Origin: an uncultured Verrucomicrobiota bacterium
GTDB lineage: Bacteria > Verrucomicrobiota > Verrucomicrobiia > Opitutales > Seribacteraceae
Assembly (NCBI GenBank): GCA_902618175.1
Contig: CACMZN010000007.1
Coordinates: 1 to 64,000 of the forward strand
DNA: 64,000 nucleotides
Direction of reading: 5' to 3'
Numbering within the stretch: the first letter of the stretch is position 1; each line of letters opens with the position of its first letter. Shown here piece after piece: positions 8,903-17,003 of the stretch. A program made the translations under genes and the position numbers. The notes under the pieces were generated by a model, which was given only the letters and a program-made list of their open reading frames with translations, did not search any database and was not told the origin of the DNA.

Positions 8903-9826
8903 TTAGCTGCGAACCTTGTCGGAGAACAGACCGCGGGTGAATTTCATGAGAACGACAAAAATCACCAGGTAGAGCCAGACTTTGGCTATGGATCCAGTCA
9001 TGAAAAACTCTAAAATGGATGACAACAAAGCGAGGAATCCGCCTGAGACGAAGAGTCCGACCAAACTACCCAGTCCACCCACCACGAGAACGAGAAAGGA
9101 ATCAACTATGTAGTTAGTGCCTGCGGAGGGAGAAGTCGATGCCATGGTGGTAAAAAACGCACCTGCAATTCCCGAAATTCCGCAAGCGATTCCAAAGGTT
9201 ATTCGATCGGTCATTTTGGTATTGATGCCCAAGGCGCCCGTCATTTCACGGTTTTGGGTGGTTGCTTGCATTCTTAGCCCCATGCGGGTTTTGGTTTTGA
9301 ACAGCGCCAAGCCCACGATTAGAAATACAGTAAGCAAAAGAAGAACCAGTCCGCTGATCGGGATGTCGATGATATCACTTGCCGCCCATGATCCGAGTAG
9401 CCACTCAGGCAGATCAGCACTCATCTCTCTTGCTCCAATGAAACTGCGAAAGCATTGCTGCATAATCAAACTCAGTCCCCAAGTGGCGAGTAGAGTATCG
9501 AGCGGTCGATGATATAGACGACTTATCAGAAACCACTCGACCAGATATCCAACTCCGAATGCTACGCCAAAAGACAAAGGTATGGCGAAGATCACATAAT
9601 AATTTTCGAAGGCAGGCATGTTTTCCGTCACAAACTTGGAAAAAAGGCACATAGTATATGATCCTAAGACCAGGAATTCAGCATGAGCCATATTAATTAC
9701 GCCCATTTGTCCAAAAATGATATAAAGTCCCAAGCCCATTAGAATATAAATGCACATCAAGCTAACCCCGCTGAAGGATTGCATCACTACAATGGCGTAG
9801 ATTTCATCAAATGTGTAATCGCCCAT
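8903..9826 (-). CDS. urtB: amide/urea-type ABC transporter permease
   Basis: A 307-residue membrane permease of the LivH/UrtB type, without the long periplasmic N-terminal extension that many proteobacterial UrtB proteins have. Seen: GLYIIFGQMGVINMAHAEFLVLGSY, the standard second-helix motif of the family in its full form here (cut by me after 20 residues would be ambiguous), and the coupling loop QATTQNREMTGALGINT. About eight membrane segments. It starts 116 bases behind urtA and is followed directly by urtC. Confidence 0.9.
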   Translation of the reverse strand: MGDYTFDEIYAIVVMQSFSGVSLMCIYILMGLGLYIIFGQMGVINMAHAEFLVLGSYTMCLFSKFVTENMPAFENYYVIFAIPLSFGVAFGVGYLVEWFLISRLYHRPLDTLLATWGLSLIMQQCFRSFIGAREMSADLPEWLLGSWAASDIIDIPISGLVLLLLTVFLIVGLALFKTKTRMGLRMQATTQNREMTGALGINTKMTDRITFGIACGISGIAGAFFTTMASTSPSAGTNYIVDSFLVLVVGGLGSLVGLFVSGGFLALLSSILEFFMTGSIAKVWLYLVIFVVLMKFTRGLFSDKVRS

Positions 9827-9942
9827 TACTTTGCTCCCTTTTAAACTTACTTTACAAAGATTATAAAAAAACTATTGAAAGCCGCCGCCTAATCGTCATC
9901 AGACGGCAGCCTCCAATCAGAAAAAAAGATGAAGGATTTCTA

Positions 9943-11202
9943 TTACTGATAACCTTTGGGGAAGGGATCAGGCTCAATCAAATCATCGGATATGGCCATG
10001 ACTTCAAACTGACCGTCTTTTGTGATCTTTCCAATTTTGGCTCTGCTGTATAAGTGCTGGTTAGTTTCGTGAACACGCACATAACCTTCTGGGGCATCCG
10101 GTAATTCGATGTTCGGGTGAGCTGCGTGCACATTGTCAATGTCAAAGCTTCCAGCTTTCTCGACTGCTGCTTTCCAAATCCATGGTCCCAAATATGCGGC
10201 TTGCGTAACGTCACCAATGACGGAATCCTCTCCCCACATTTCCTTAAAAGCTTTCACGAATGCCTGATTGTTTGGGTTTTTCTGGGATTGGAAGTATTTC
10301 ATACAAGCGTAAAAGCCCTCTGCATTTTCCCCACCTATTCCCAACAACTCATCTTCTGTAGTCGAGATGGTTAGCAGGTTGTATTTGTTGGAGGTAATGC
10401 CGGCTGCTTTAAGTTGTTTGTACCATGCTACATTACTTCCACCCACAACGATGCTGTAGATGAGATCAGGCTTTTTCAGCTTCACTTTATTTATCAATGA
10501 ACGAAAATTAGTGTGTCCAAGAGGATAGTATTCCTCGCCTACCACTTTGCACTTGGAATCCTTTTTCTTTAAAAACCTCTCAATGTGATTCCGGGCGATC
10601 TTGTTGGAAGTACGAGGCCAAATGTAGTCAGAACCGATGAGATAGAATGTTCGGGCACCCAAGTTTTCGTAGGCCCAATCAAGACCCCACAAGATTTGTT
10701 GGACAGCCTCTTGTCCGGTATAAACAACATTTTTAGAAGCTTCCAAACCTTCATAGAAAGTAGGATAGTAAAGCATGTTGTTTTCTTTTTCGAATATCGG
10801 AAGTACTGCTTTGCGAGATGCTGAGGTCCAGCATCCGAATACACATGCAACCTTGTCTTGAATGATGAGCTTTTTTGATTTCTCGGCGAAGGTTGGCCAA
10901 TCCGAGGCTCCATCTTCCTGGATGATTTCGATTTTTCTTCCGAGCACTCCACCCATGTCGTTAATTTGTTTGATGGCGAGACGCTCAGCTTCAACGGAAC
11001 CAGTTTCACTGATGGCCATGGTGCCGGTAATGGAGTGTAATTGTCCAACGGTCACGGTATCATCCGTAACAGCGAGCCCTGTTTTACATACTTCAGCGGT
11101 GGGAAACTCTTCATTGCCCATGACGAAGGACGACGAGGATAATAAGAAAAAGACCGAAAAGAGGGTCTTCAATTTGCGTTTTAGTTGATTGGTTTTGTGC
11201 AT
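9943..11202 (-). CDS. urtA: amide/urea-type ABC transporter substrate-binding protein
   Basis: A secreted type I periplasmic binding protein of the UrtA/FmdD family, 419 residues from the ATG at 11202 (a second ATG stands at 11205). The N-terminus is a classic signal peptide: basic MHKTNQLKRKLK, then a hydrophobic run, with cleavage expected near VMGNEE. Family marks include GQLHSITGTMAISETG, CVFGCWTSASRKAVLPIFE, LYYPTFYEGLE, YLIGSDYIWPRTSNK and the C-terminal HLYSRAKIGKI. The family binds urea or short-chain amides. An in-frame ATG at 11304 would prepend 33 residues and bury the signal peptide. It is the first gene of the operon and has a candidate sigma-54 promoter about 150 bases upstream. 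Confidence 0.92.
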   Translation of the reverse strand: MHKTNQLKRKLKTLFSVFFLLSSSSFVMGNEEFPTAEVCKTGLAVTDDTVTVGQLHSITGTMAISETGSVEAERLAIKQINDMGGVLGRKIEIIQEDGASDWPTFAEKSKKLIIQDKVACVFGCWTSASRKAVLPIFEKENNMLYYPTFYEGLEASKNVVYTGQEAVQQILWGLDWAYENLGARTFYLIGSDYIWPRTSNKIARNHIERFLKKKDSKCKVVGEEYYPLGHTNFRSLINKVKLKKPDLIYSIVVGGSNVAWYKQLKAAGITSNKYNLLTISTTEDELLGIGGENAEGFYACMKYFQSQKNPNNQAFVKAFKEMWGEDSVIGDVTQAAYLGPWIWKAAVEKAGSFDIDNVHAAHPNIELPDAPEGYVRVHETNQHLYSRAKIGKITKDGQFEVMAISDDLIEPDPFPKGYQ

Positions 11203-11353
11203 CATTTTTGGTTTTTGAAAGCAGTTAAACTGCTTTGGTTTGTTATTTGGGGAAACAAAAAGAAAAATAATTCCTTTGTGAGATTTCGAAAGGTGGGCAA
11301 CCACACAATTATACTATTTTTCCTTTAGATAATAATTTTCAGAAAGCGAAGTT

Positions 11354-11369
11354 TGCATTAATTGCGCCA
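11354..11369 (-). promoter_or_regulatory. candidate sigma-54 promoter of the amide operon
   Basis: On the minus strand the sequence reads TGGCGCAATTAATGCA, against the sigma-54 consensus TGGCAC-N5-TTGCA. The invariant GG and GC doublets are present with the required 10-base spacing. The predicted transcript start, near 11343, would give a leader of about 140 bases before urtA. Nitrogen-scavenging amide and urea operons are often NtrC/sigma-54 dependent. I saw no clear NtrC enhancer pair upstream. Confidence 0.45.
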
Positions 11370-11785
11370 ATTATTTCTCGAAAATAAATCTGCAAAATTT
11401 TTAGTTTTTTTTAATCTTTTAAGGGCATTTCTTGTTGTAACAAAATTGCAATATGGTTTTATTTTAAATTTAAATTGGCATGAATTTCGTTCAGCAAAAT
11501 AGTTAGTGATACTTTCTTGGTTTGACATAAATTCTGTAAGGATCCCAGTTCTAATGGGGTTCGCAAAGGTAAGATTATGAAAAGTAATGTATTCAATAAA
11601 AATTATAAATAATTTTAAAAATTAAGACAAACTCAGTGATTTTAGTTTGTAATACTATTAATTCAGATTTGTTTAAAATTACTTAGGTTTTATGCATTAG
11701 TTTATAATTTGGCAAAGTTTATTATTTCGGCATTTTTTATTTTGTATCTTTAAAACATTTATCATTCATACTTACACAACTCATC
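11370..11785. other. AT-rich intergenic region
   Basis: About 400 bases between divergent genes that are clearly richer in A and T than the surrounding coding DNA, with several runs of A or T. No ORF of note on either strand. It probably holds the upstream activating region of the amide operon and the promoter of the small gene at 11786. TTGACA occurs at 11522 but without a fitting -10 box. Confidence 0.5.
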
Positions 11786-12019
11786 ATGACTAACATTCCG
11801 AAAAAGGATTATGTTTCAATATCAGCAAGAATCCCCAAAGGGGTTTATCTAAATATGTCCAAGATAAGAGATTCGCTTGACATGACCACTAACCAAATCG
11901 TTTCCCATTGCATCGAAGATTGGGTGCAGCTTGTTACAGATTCGAAATTGACGACCACACACCGCATTGCAGTGGCAAAGTATTCGTTGAAAATCACAGA
12001 TCTTGACAAACCTGAGTGA
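11786..12019 (+). CDS. small ribbon-helix-helix-like protein
   Basis: A 77-residue protein whose first half, SISARIPKGVYLNMSKIRDS followed by LDMTTNQIVSHCIEDWV, has the pattern of an Arc/MetJ-type ribbon-helix-helix DNA-binding fold: a short beta strand with alternating residues, then two amphipathic helices. Such proteins act as dimeric repressors or antitoxins. No toxin gene is next to it. It may regulate a neighbour, for example the divergent amide operon, but nothing in the sequence proves this. The ATG at 11786 follows an AT-rich leader without a strong ribosome binding site. Confidence 0.65.
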   Translation: MTNIPKKDYVSISARIPKGVYLNMSKIRDSLDMTTNQIVSHCIEDWVQLVTDSKLTTTHRIAVAKYSLKITDLDKPE

Positions 12020-12387
12020 TGGATTGATTTGGACGAATTTGGGAATTCCCTTTCCTATGTCATGGATGTTGCAATCTTTGATTTAGAGACGATCTCCACA
12101 TTCATTAAGCTTTCCCAAAATTCGGCAAAATGGACTGCTGCGAGATAAATCGACTAGCAGTGATTTAAAGTAGGAATTCTTCTGCCATTTAGGATTTGAG
12201 GTACAAGTTGACCTATTTCAGATCTAACTGGATACGCAGCTTGAATGTAGAGCTATCTCCATGAAAGTTACGATACTCCTAATTACTCAGATATTTCTAT
12301 CATTGAAACTATTTTGAACCGGATTCGAATGGATTGGAATGCTTGATTGCAATTGATCAATCCTTCGATTCGGTTTCTAAAGTTATT
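12020..12387. other. intergenic stretch
   Basis: Convergent gap between the ribbon-helix-helix gene and the DUF3299 gene. The frame of the upstream gene stays open for 42 codons after its TGA, to a TAA at 12146-12148, and the translation looks protein-like (MDVAIFDLETISTFIKLSQ), possibly an old longer C-terminus. No clear terminator hairpin and no other gene seen. Confidence 0.4.
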
Positions 12388-14103
12388 TCAAGGTTTTGTA
12401 GGTATTAATCTATTAAGTGCCGCAGTTGAAGTTGCTCGAATCATTCGTACCTTATTCGTACCTTCCTCATGGGGAAAAAACCATTGAAACGGATGAGCTG
12501 GAATGACTAGGCAAAACTCCAGGGCGGACGTTTCGTCCTGCCAGCGGGTTTCCAATAAAAGGGCAGCCGAATCATCCGGGAATTTCCAAATGGCCCATCG
12601 ATCCCCTGCCCATTGGCCTGATACGGTCATAACCACATGTCCGGAATTCTTGCTTGCAAGAAAGGGCATCAAACCACCTGCTCCCAGGACATCGGTTAAA
12701 TCCGGCGGAAAACTTATCAGTTGGTCGGCAAAATCCTCCGGAACGGGGTCATTTAGCCATAAAGCCGGATCCTGGTGCCAAAGAGGACGGAAAAATTCCA
12801 TCGTAGTTGTTGGCGGTCTGTTGGAAAGGGGCTTCATGTCTTTGATGGGACCCGTTGGACCCACATGAAAATTAACAAAGTATGGTCCTACGTCTTCAGG
12901 TAGAGAGTGCCAACGATTTAACAAAGATGTGCCAGGCAAAGGTTCTATTCGACGGGCAAATTCTTTTGGTGGTGGAATGGAAGGTGAGATGCCTAAATTT
13001 CTGGCATAGCGTCTCTTGATGACTTTGCGTATTCCGAGCGTGAGGGCTTCTCTTGCCCGACGCGTGTCTTCATTATCTGAAGAAGCTTGGTTTTGTAGGA
13101 TTGGATTTCGAACGGATTCTTGTCTTCTAAGCGCGTCTGAAATGGCTCCCACGAGTTCCGTTCTTACGTATGGGTGGTCAACGGGAACAGAATCAAGAAC
13201 ATAGACTCGTTCTCCCTTTGGATCGGACAAGGCAACTCGTTGAGAAAGTTCAAATTCTGCAATGACTTGCGACAAAATCATGCCTTTCGGGAGCAAACCC
13301 AGCAGGGTAAATGCTTCGGATCTTGCTGTTTGTGTACGCTTTGAATGAATGGTCCGGGCTTCGTCCCTTAGAATGCCTTCGAAAATTTGGTGTGGAATGT
13401 TTTCGAAGGATATCGAAAGATAGCTTTCCTGACCAAGAAGATCCGCCACTTGTTGAACCAAAACTAATGGGTCAATCGGAGGTAGGGGAGAAGAACCCTG
13501 TCCGGTTTTGTGTCCCTTTGAGTTTCCGTGACCTGGTGCCCGCTTGGCTGTCTTACCGGTGTAGATGGTAACTTCAGCATTTTCGATCGAGTAAACGAAG
13601 CCCTTTTTTTTTCCTTCGTGATCACTTTCCGGTTCCGAGATGCGGAAGATGCCAGTGACCTGGCAGGGTTCCTCGATGAAGGGATAAATTTCTTCGAGAG
13701 AACCATCTTCTGACTGATTGACGTAGACAACCTGTCTGAGGTTTGGAGGACTGCAAAAAGTACATCCGACGTAGCTTGGAACAATCTGGCAGCGGCGCAT
13801 ATCTTCCAAACTGTCAAAAGGTGCCATGTATCCGATAAGTCTTACTTGAAGACCGTTCAGTTTTCGGAGGGTTTCTGGAAAGGACAGGGTCATCTCAATC
13901 AGGTCGAGGGGTCTGGCTTCGCCAAGAAGGGGGAAGTCAATGAGCGGTGGAACTTTGGTACTTTTTTCGACAGGCTTTTTCTCCCCATTTCTCTCGGAAA
14001 TTAAATCCGTTTCATTCCCGGCAGAGAAAAAGTGGTCATGAAAAAGATAAGTTGAAATGAGAATAAGAGCGGAAAGAGGAAAAAAGATTCGTGAAACTTT
14101 CAT
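12388..14103 (-). CDS. membrane-anchored DUF3299 protein with long C-terminal extension
   Basis: A 571-residue protein with one N-terminal hydrophobic anchor (residues 5-25) and a periplasmic remainder. Residues about 85-180 match DUF3299: RLIGYMAPFDS, then VGCTFCSPPNLRQVVYVN. Usual DUF3299 lipoproteins are under 200 residues; the extra 390 residues here are unknown and include a histidine/lysine/glycine linker (GHGNSKGHKTG). DUF3299 proteins are encoded with FtsX-type ABC transporters in operons such as zrgABCDE of Vibrio, which help zinc uptake. It lies 22 bases behind the permease gene and closes the four-gene operon. Confidence 0.72.
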   Translation of the reverse strand: MKVSRIFFPLSALILISTYLFHDHFFSAGNETDLISERNGEKKPVEKSTKVPPLIDFPLLGEARPLDLIEMTLSFPETLRKLNGLQVRLIGYMAPFDSLEDMRRCQIVPSYVGCTFCSPPNLRQVVYVNQSEDGSLEEIYPFIEEPCQVTGIFRISEPESDHEGKKKGFVYSIENAEVTIYTGKTAKRAPGHGNSKGHKTGQGSSPLPPIDPLVLVQQVADLLGQESYLSISFENIPHQIFEGILRDEARTIHSKRTQTARSEAFTLLGLLPKGMILSQVIAEFELSQRVALSDPKGERVYVLDSVPVDHPYVRTELVGAISDALRRQESVRNPILQNQASSDNEDTRRAREALTLGIRKVIKRRYARNLGISPSIPPPKEFARRIEPLPGTSLLNRWHSLPEDVGPYFVNFHVGPTGPIKDMKPLSNRPPTTTMEFFRPLWHQDPALWLNDPVPEDFADQLISFPPDLTDVLGAGGLMPFLASKNSGHVVMTVSGQWAGDRWAIWKFPDDSAALLLETRWQDETSALEFCLVIPAHPFQWFFPHEEGTNKVRMIRATSTAALNRLIPTKP

Positions 14104-14125
14104 GGCGTGGGGAAGACAGAGATTT

Positions 14126-15370
14126 TCATTCGTTCAGCTGAAGGTCCAAGATGGGCGTTCGTCGATAAGATGTGATTGCAGGAAAAAGCGATGCGATGGC
14201 TCCGCACAATCCCATTGCCAGGAGGGCAAAAGATTCCGTTTTGGATATTTCCCATGGATGAACAAGGAAACCGGTTTTCGCATAAAGGGTTTCGGATCCA
14301 AGCGCAAGTCCGCCATGCCCAAGGAGTAAACCCAAGATGATTCCAATTGCTGCAAGCATCAATCCTTCGAAAAATACCAAAAAGGCAATTTCGCTGCGTA
14401 GGGCACCGAGAGCACGGAGGATTGCGATGTCCTGACGGCGTCTCTCCGCTGCTTGGTACAAGGTGAGAAAAACGGTGAGAAAGGCAACGACTATAACAGC
14501 GGCAGAGATTGAAAGAAGAATTCGTTGCAGAGGATCGATGATGCTTCTTTGAAATCGAAGAATTTCATTCACGGGTACGGTGGCTATCCCTTGTGTACTG
14601 TTGCGTATTTCATCGGCCATCCAGAGACGAAGTCCTGGAGTTTTGAGACGAAACAAAATGGCAGTAGCTTCCCGCTTTTGGCGACTTTCGAGAACTGCTG
14701 ATCCAAGAATTGCAGAGTGAAGACGATCCTCGGACTCATGGATCTCCCAGACTGAGGAAAGGGTCCCGAATATAGCCCGATCCTGAGCCGTTCCTGTCGG
14801 AGCGAGGACGCCACTCACACGATAAGGGAAATCGCGATGAATTTCAGCCCCTGGCACCTCAACCAGTCCATGCGTGCCAAAGAAGACGTCGTCCAAATCA
14901 AGGCTTGTGGAGGAGGCAACTTGGCTGCCGATTACAACCTCGAAGGTGTCTTCGAAGATTCTACCTCGCGCCAATTGAAAGAATGGTTTGCCGTCCTGAT
15001 CCGGGAGATCAAAGAAATGAACCTCGGTGCCCACGATACGATAACCCTTGTAATTGTCCCCAAGTCCAATTGGAGCAGACCAGAGTACGCGAGAATCGTG
15101 CTGGAAACGCTGGTAATCGGAGTAAGGTAGATTCCCGGTGGGCGAGTCCAGATGATAAACGCTGGAGAGTATCAATTGGAGAGGGCTGCCCTTTCCTCCG
15201 GCCACCAAGTCATATAGAACCGCATCTTTTGAAAAAGCTTGTTCAGATTGATGACGAAGTGCAAGCACTGCAGATACCAGAGCAACTCCGATGGCAATGC
15301 CAAATAAGGTAAGAAGAGATACAAACCAGCGAAATCTCAAGTATCGCCAAGCCATGGCTGTCAGGCTCAT
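14126..15370 (-). CDS. FtsX/MacB-type ABC transporter permease
   Basis: A 414-residue permease with an N-terminal helix (residues about 15-38), a large periplasmic domain, and three C-terminal helices (about 285-400) in the FtsX arrangement. The loop RRQDIAILRALGALRSEIA is the conserved FtsX coupling motif. Such permeases work by mechanotransmission rather than as channels and act on periplasmic lipoproteins or extracellular substrates. Its ATG overlaps the stop of the ATPase gene (ATGA at 15367-15370). With the DUF3299 protein and the upstream lipoprotein it resembles a Zrg-type zinc system rather than the LolCDE lipoprotein exporter. Confidence 0.82.
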   Translation of the reverse strand: MSLTAMAWRYLRFRWFVSLLTLFGIAIGVALVSAVLALRHQSEQAFSKDAVLYDLVAGGKGSPLQLILSSVYHLDSPTGNLPYSDYQRFQHDSRVLWSAPIGLGDNYKGYRIVGTEVHFFDLPDQDGKPFFQLARGRIFEDTFEVVIGSQVASSTSLDLDDVFFGTHGLVEVPGAEIHRDFPYRVSGVLAPTGTAQDRAIFGTLSSVWEIHESEDRLHSAILGSAVLESRQKREATAILFRLKTPGLRLWMADEIRNSTQGIATVPVNEILRFQRSIIDPLQRILLSISAAVIVVAFLTVFLTLYQAAERRRQDIAILRALGALRSEIAFLVFFEGLMLAAIGIILGLLLGHGGLALGSETLYAKTGFLVHPWEISKTESFALLAMGLCGAIASLFPAITSYRRTPILDLQLNE

Positions 15371-16068
15371 GCCGAATTAGCTTCCTTTCCATCCTCATTC
15401 TTATTGGTCTTCACGAGTTTCGAACAGTCAAATCTATTGGGCAGCTCAGAGGCTAGGGTTAAGTCATGGGTAACCATAAGCAGAGTGCAATTGTCTGCTT
15501 CAGCAATTTCGAGCAGTAGACGAAAGATTTCCCGTCCGGTCTTGGGATCGAGTGATCCCGTTGGTTCGTCTGCCAGCAAGATGGATGGGCCTCCAGCAAT
15601 GGCCCGAGCTATGGCAACTCGTTGTCGCTCTCCAACAGAAAGTTGGTTTGGACGAGCATGCAAGCGGTTGCTCAGTCCGACTCGACGGAGGACTTCTCTG
15701 GCTTTCGTTTGCACATCCATGCCTTTCCGGGAGCCAAAACGAAGTCCGATGGCTACGTTTTCGACTGCAGTGAAGGGTGTGAGGAGTCGGAAAGTTTGAA
15801 AAACCATTCCGCAGTGGGCTCCACGATGTCGGTCAAGCTGAGCAGGAGTAAGGGTTGGTAAATTGCTACCGGCTACCTGAATTTTTCCTGCATCGGCTCT
15901 GTATAATCCGGCGACTAGGTTCAATAGGGTACTTTTTCCGCAGCCACTGGGACCGATCAGAGCAACTTTTTCACCTTGAGCAGCTTCAAAGTTAGGAAGA
16001 TCAAATTGGACTGAGGACGAACGAGACGCATTCCCTAGCCGAAGGGAAACCTTGTTCAGGCGGATCAT
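15367..16068 (-). CDS. LolD/MacB-type ABC transporter ATPase
   Basis: A 233-residue ATPase. Walker A is GPSGCGKSTLLN, the signature LSVGERQRVAIARAIAGGP (LSVGE rather than LSGGQ), Walker B ILLADEPTGSLD, and the H-loop histidine sits in LLMVTHDLTLA. It energises the FtsX-type permease encoded next. The ATG at 16068 (MIRLNKVSLRL) is preferred over 16140, because the latter would overlap the end of the lipoprotein gene by 65 bases while 16068 leaves 7. Confidence 0.88.
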   Translation of the reverse strand: MIRLNKVSLRLGNASRSSSVQFDLPNFEAAQGEKVALIGPSGCGKSTLLNLVAGLYRADAGKIQVAGSNLPTLTPAQLDRHRGAHCGMVFQTFRLLTPFTAVENVAIGLRFGSRKGMDVQTKAREVLRRVGLSNRLHARPNQLSVGERQRVAIARAIAGGPSILLADEPTGSLDPKTGREIFRLLLEIAEADNCTLLMVTHDLTLASELPNRFDCSKLVKTNKNEDGKEANSA

Positions 16069-16075
16069 ATTTGGT

Positions 16076-16918
16076 TTATTTTTCGTCTGCTCGGTGAATA
16101 TGGGGTCGCAGGACGAATTGGCCTGTAGTGGCGTCCCCAAAGCTTACTATTACTTTGGCCGCAAAGTCGGCTCCCATCAGCCAAGATGCATCGTCTTGAG
16201 TTTCCCCTGGAAAGACGAAATAGTCCGTGGTTCCTTGATAAATCGTGGAAGTCCCTGACTCGTCTTCGTTCCTTTCTTGATCACGGACCGCAAGGATAAT
16301 CCGTTTTTTGAGCCCTTCGAATTCAACGGTAAGGGTGCTATCGATGGGCAATCGCCATGGTTCGCCTTCATAACCACCTTTTTTTAGCCAGACCTCCAAG
16401 TCGCCGGCATCATCATGCAGCTTGATCTCCATGGTGCCTACCTGCATTCCTTCTTCATTGAAGACTGGATGAAGAAAGCCGCTGTTCGGACCTTCATTTG
16501 CATGGATATGGGGCATCCCAGCAGCCTCGATCAATTTCGCGATCAAAGGATGTAGGCCAAGTATCAGAGTTTCATAAGCAGGATCGTTCGGGCCAGCCTT
16601 GCTGATGCCGTTCACTAAACTTACAAGATCACCCAAAATGAAATCGACCTGTTGGGGATTGGCTACGTTCGAAGGAATGTTTGAAGGGTCCAGTGCCAAA
16701 CCGGCATTGAGAAGCTCGTCGTGCATGGCACGGGCTGCATCGAGATCCTTTACTCTGAGCAAGCCATCTGCACGGAATGCGATATCATCGAATTGGGTGA
16801 TTTCGGGCCAAGTTACTTCGCCTTCCTCGATATACCCTGTGTTGTTGCGATCGCAGGAAATCGCCGACAAGGAGAGAGCAATCAATGAAAAGTAAAAAAT
16901 TCTGTCGGAGATGAACAT
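16076..16918 (-). CDS. predicted lipoprotein, first gene of a Zrg-like operon
   Basis: A 280-residue exported protein. From the ATG at 16918 it begins MFISDRIFYFSLIALSLS and has a lipobox at AISC, so it should be lipid-anchored and periplasmic. The mature part has a histidine-containing segment (MPHIHANEGPNSGFLHPVF), LHDDAGDLEVWLKKGG and a histidine near the C-terminus (LRPHIHRADEK). In zinc-linked FtsX operons the first gene encodes a histidine-bearing periplasmic protein, so a zinc-binding role is plausible. I do not recognise a named domain. Longer in-frame starts exist (to 17194) but would run across the dyad at 16933 and into the divergent gene. Confidence 0.7.
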   Translation of the reverse strand: MFISDRIFYFSLIALSLSAISCDRNNTGYIEEGEVTWPEITQFDDIAFRADGLLRVKDLDAARAMHDELLNAGLALDPSNIPSNVANPQQVDFILGDLVSLVNGISKAGPNDPAYETLILGLHPLIAKLIEAAGMPHIHANEGPNSGFLHPVFNEEGMQVGTMEIKLHDDAGDLEVWLKKGGYEGEPWRLPIDSTLTVEFEGLKKRIILAVRDQERNEDESGTSTIYQGTTDYFVFPGETQDDASWLMGADFAAKVIVSFGDATTGQFVLRPHIHRADEK

Positions 16919-16932
16919 GATCCAAGTGAATT

Positions 16933-16953
16933 TATTGCAAGTCATTTGCATTA
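16933..16953. promoter_or_regulatory. candidate operator A (TGCAA-N5-TTGCA dyad)
   Basis: The core TGCAA-GTCAT-TTGCA at 16936-16950 is a perfect 5-bp dyad around five bases, and the wider 21 bases match the site at 19302-19322 in 19 of 21 positions when that site is read on the minus strand. It lies in the divergent promoter between the lipoprotein and the CzcO-like gene. Length and symmetry suit a Fur-family regulator such as Zur. Confidence 0.6.
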
Positions 16954-17003
16954 AGAAATTGCACTCCTTTGTATTTTCGTCAATGGTTTTGCGTTGATTC
17001 AAG

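Noticed and set aside
11522-11527. TTGACA as a sigma-70 -35 box of the gene at 11786
   Set aside because: No matching -10 box at normal spacing and too far from the start.
16933-16953. Dyad as a transcription terminator
   Set aside because: It lies between divergent starts, has no T-run, and is repeated almost exactly at another promoter.
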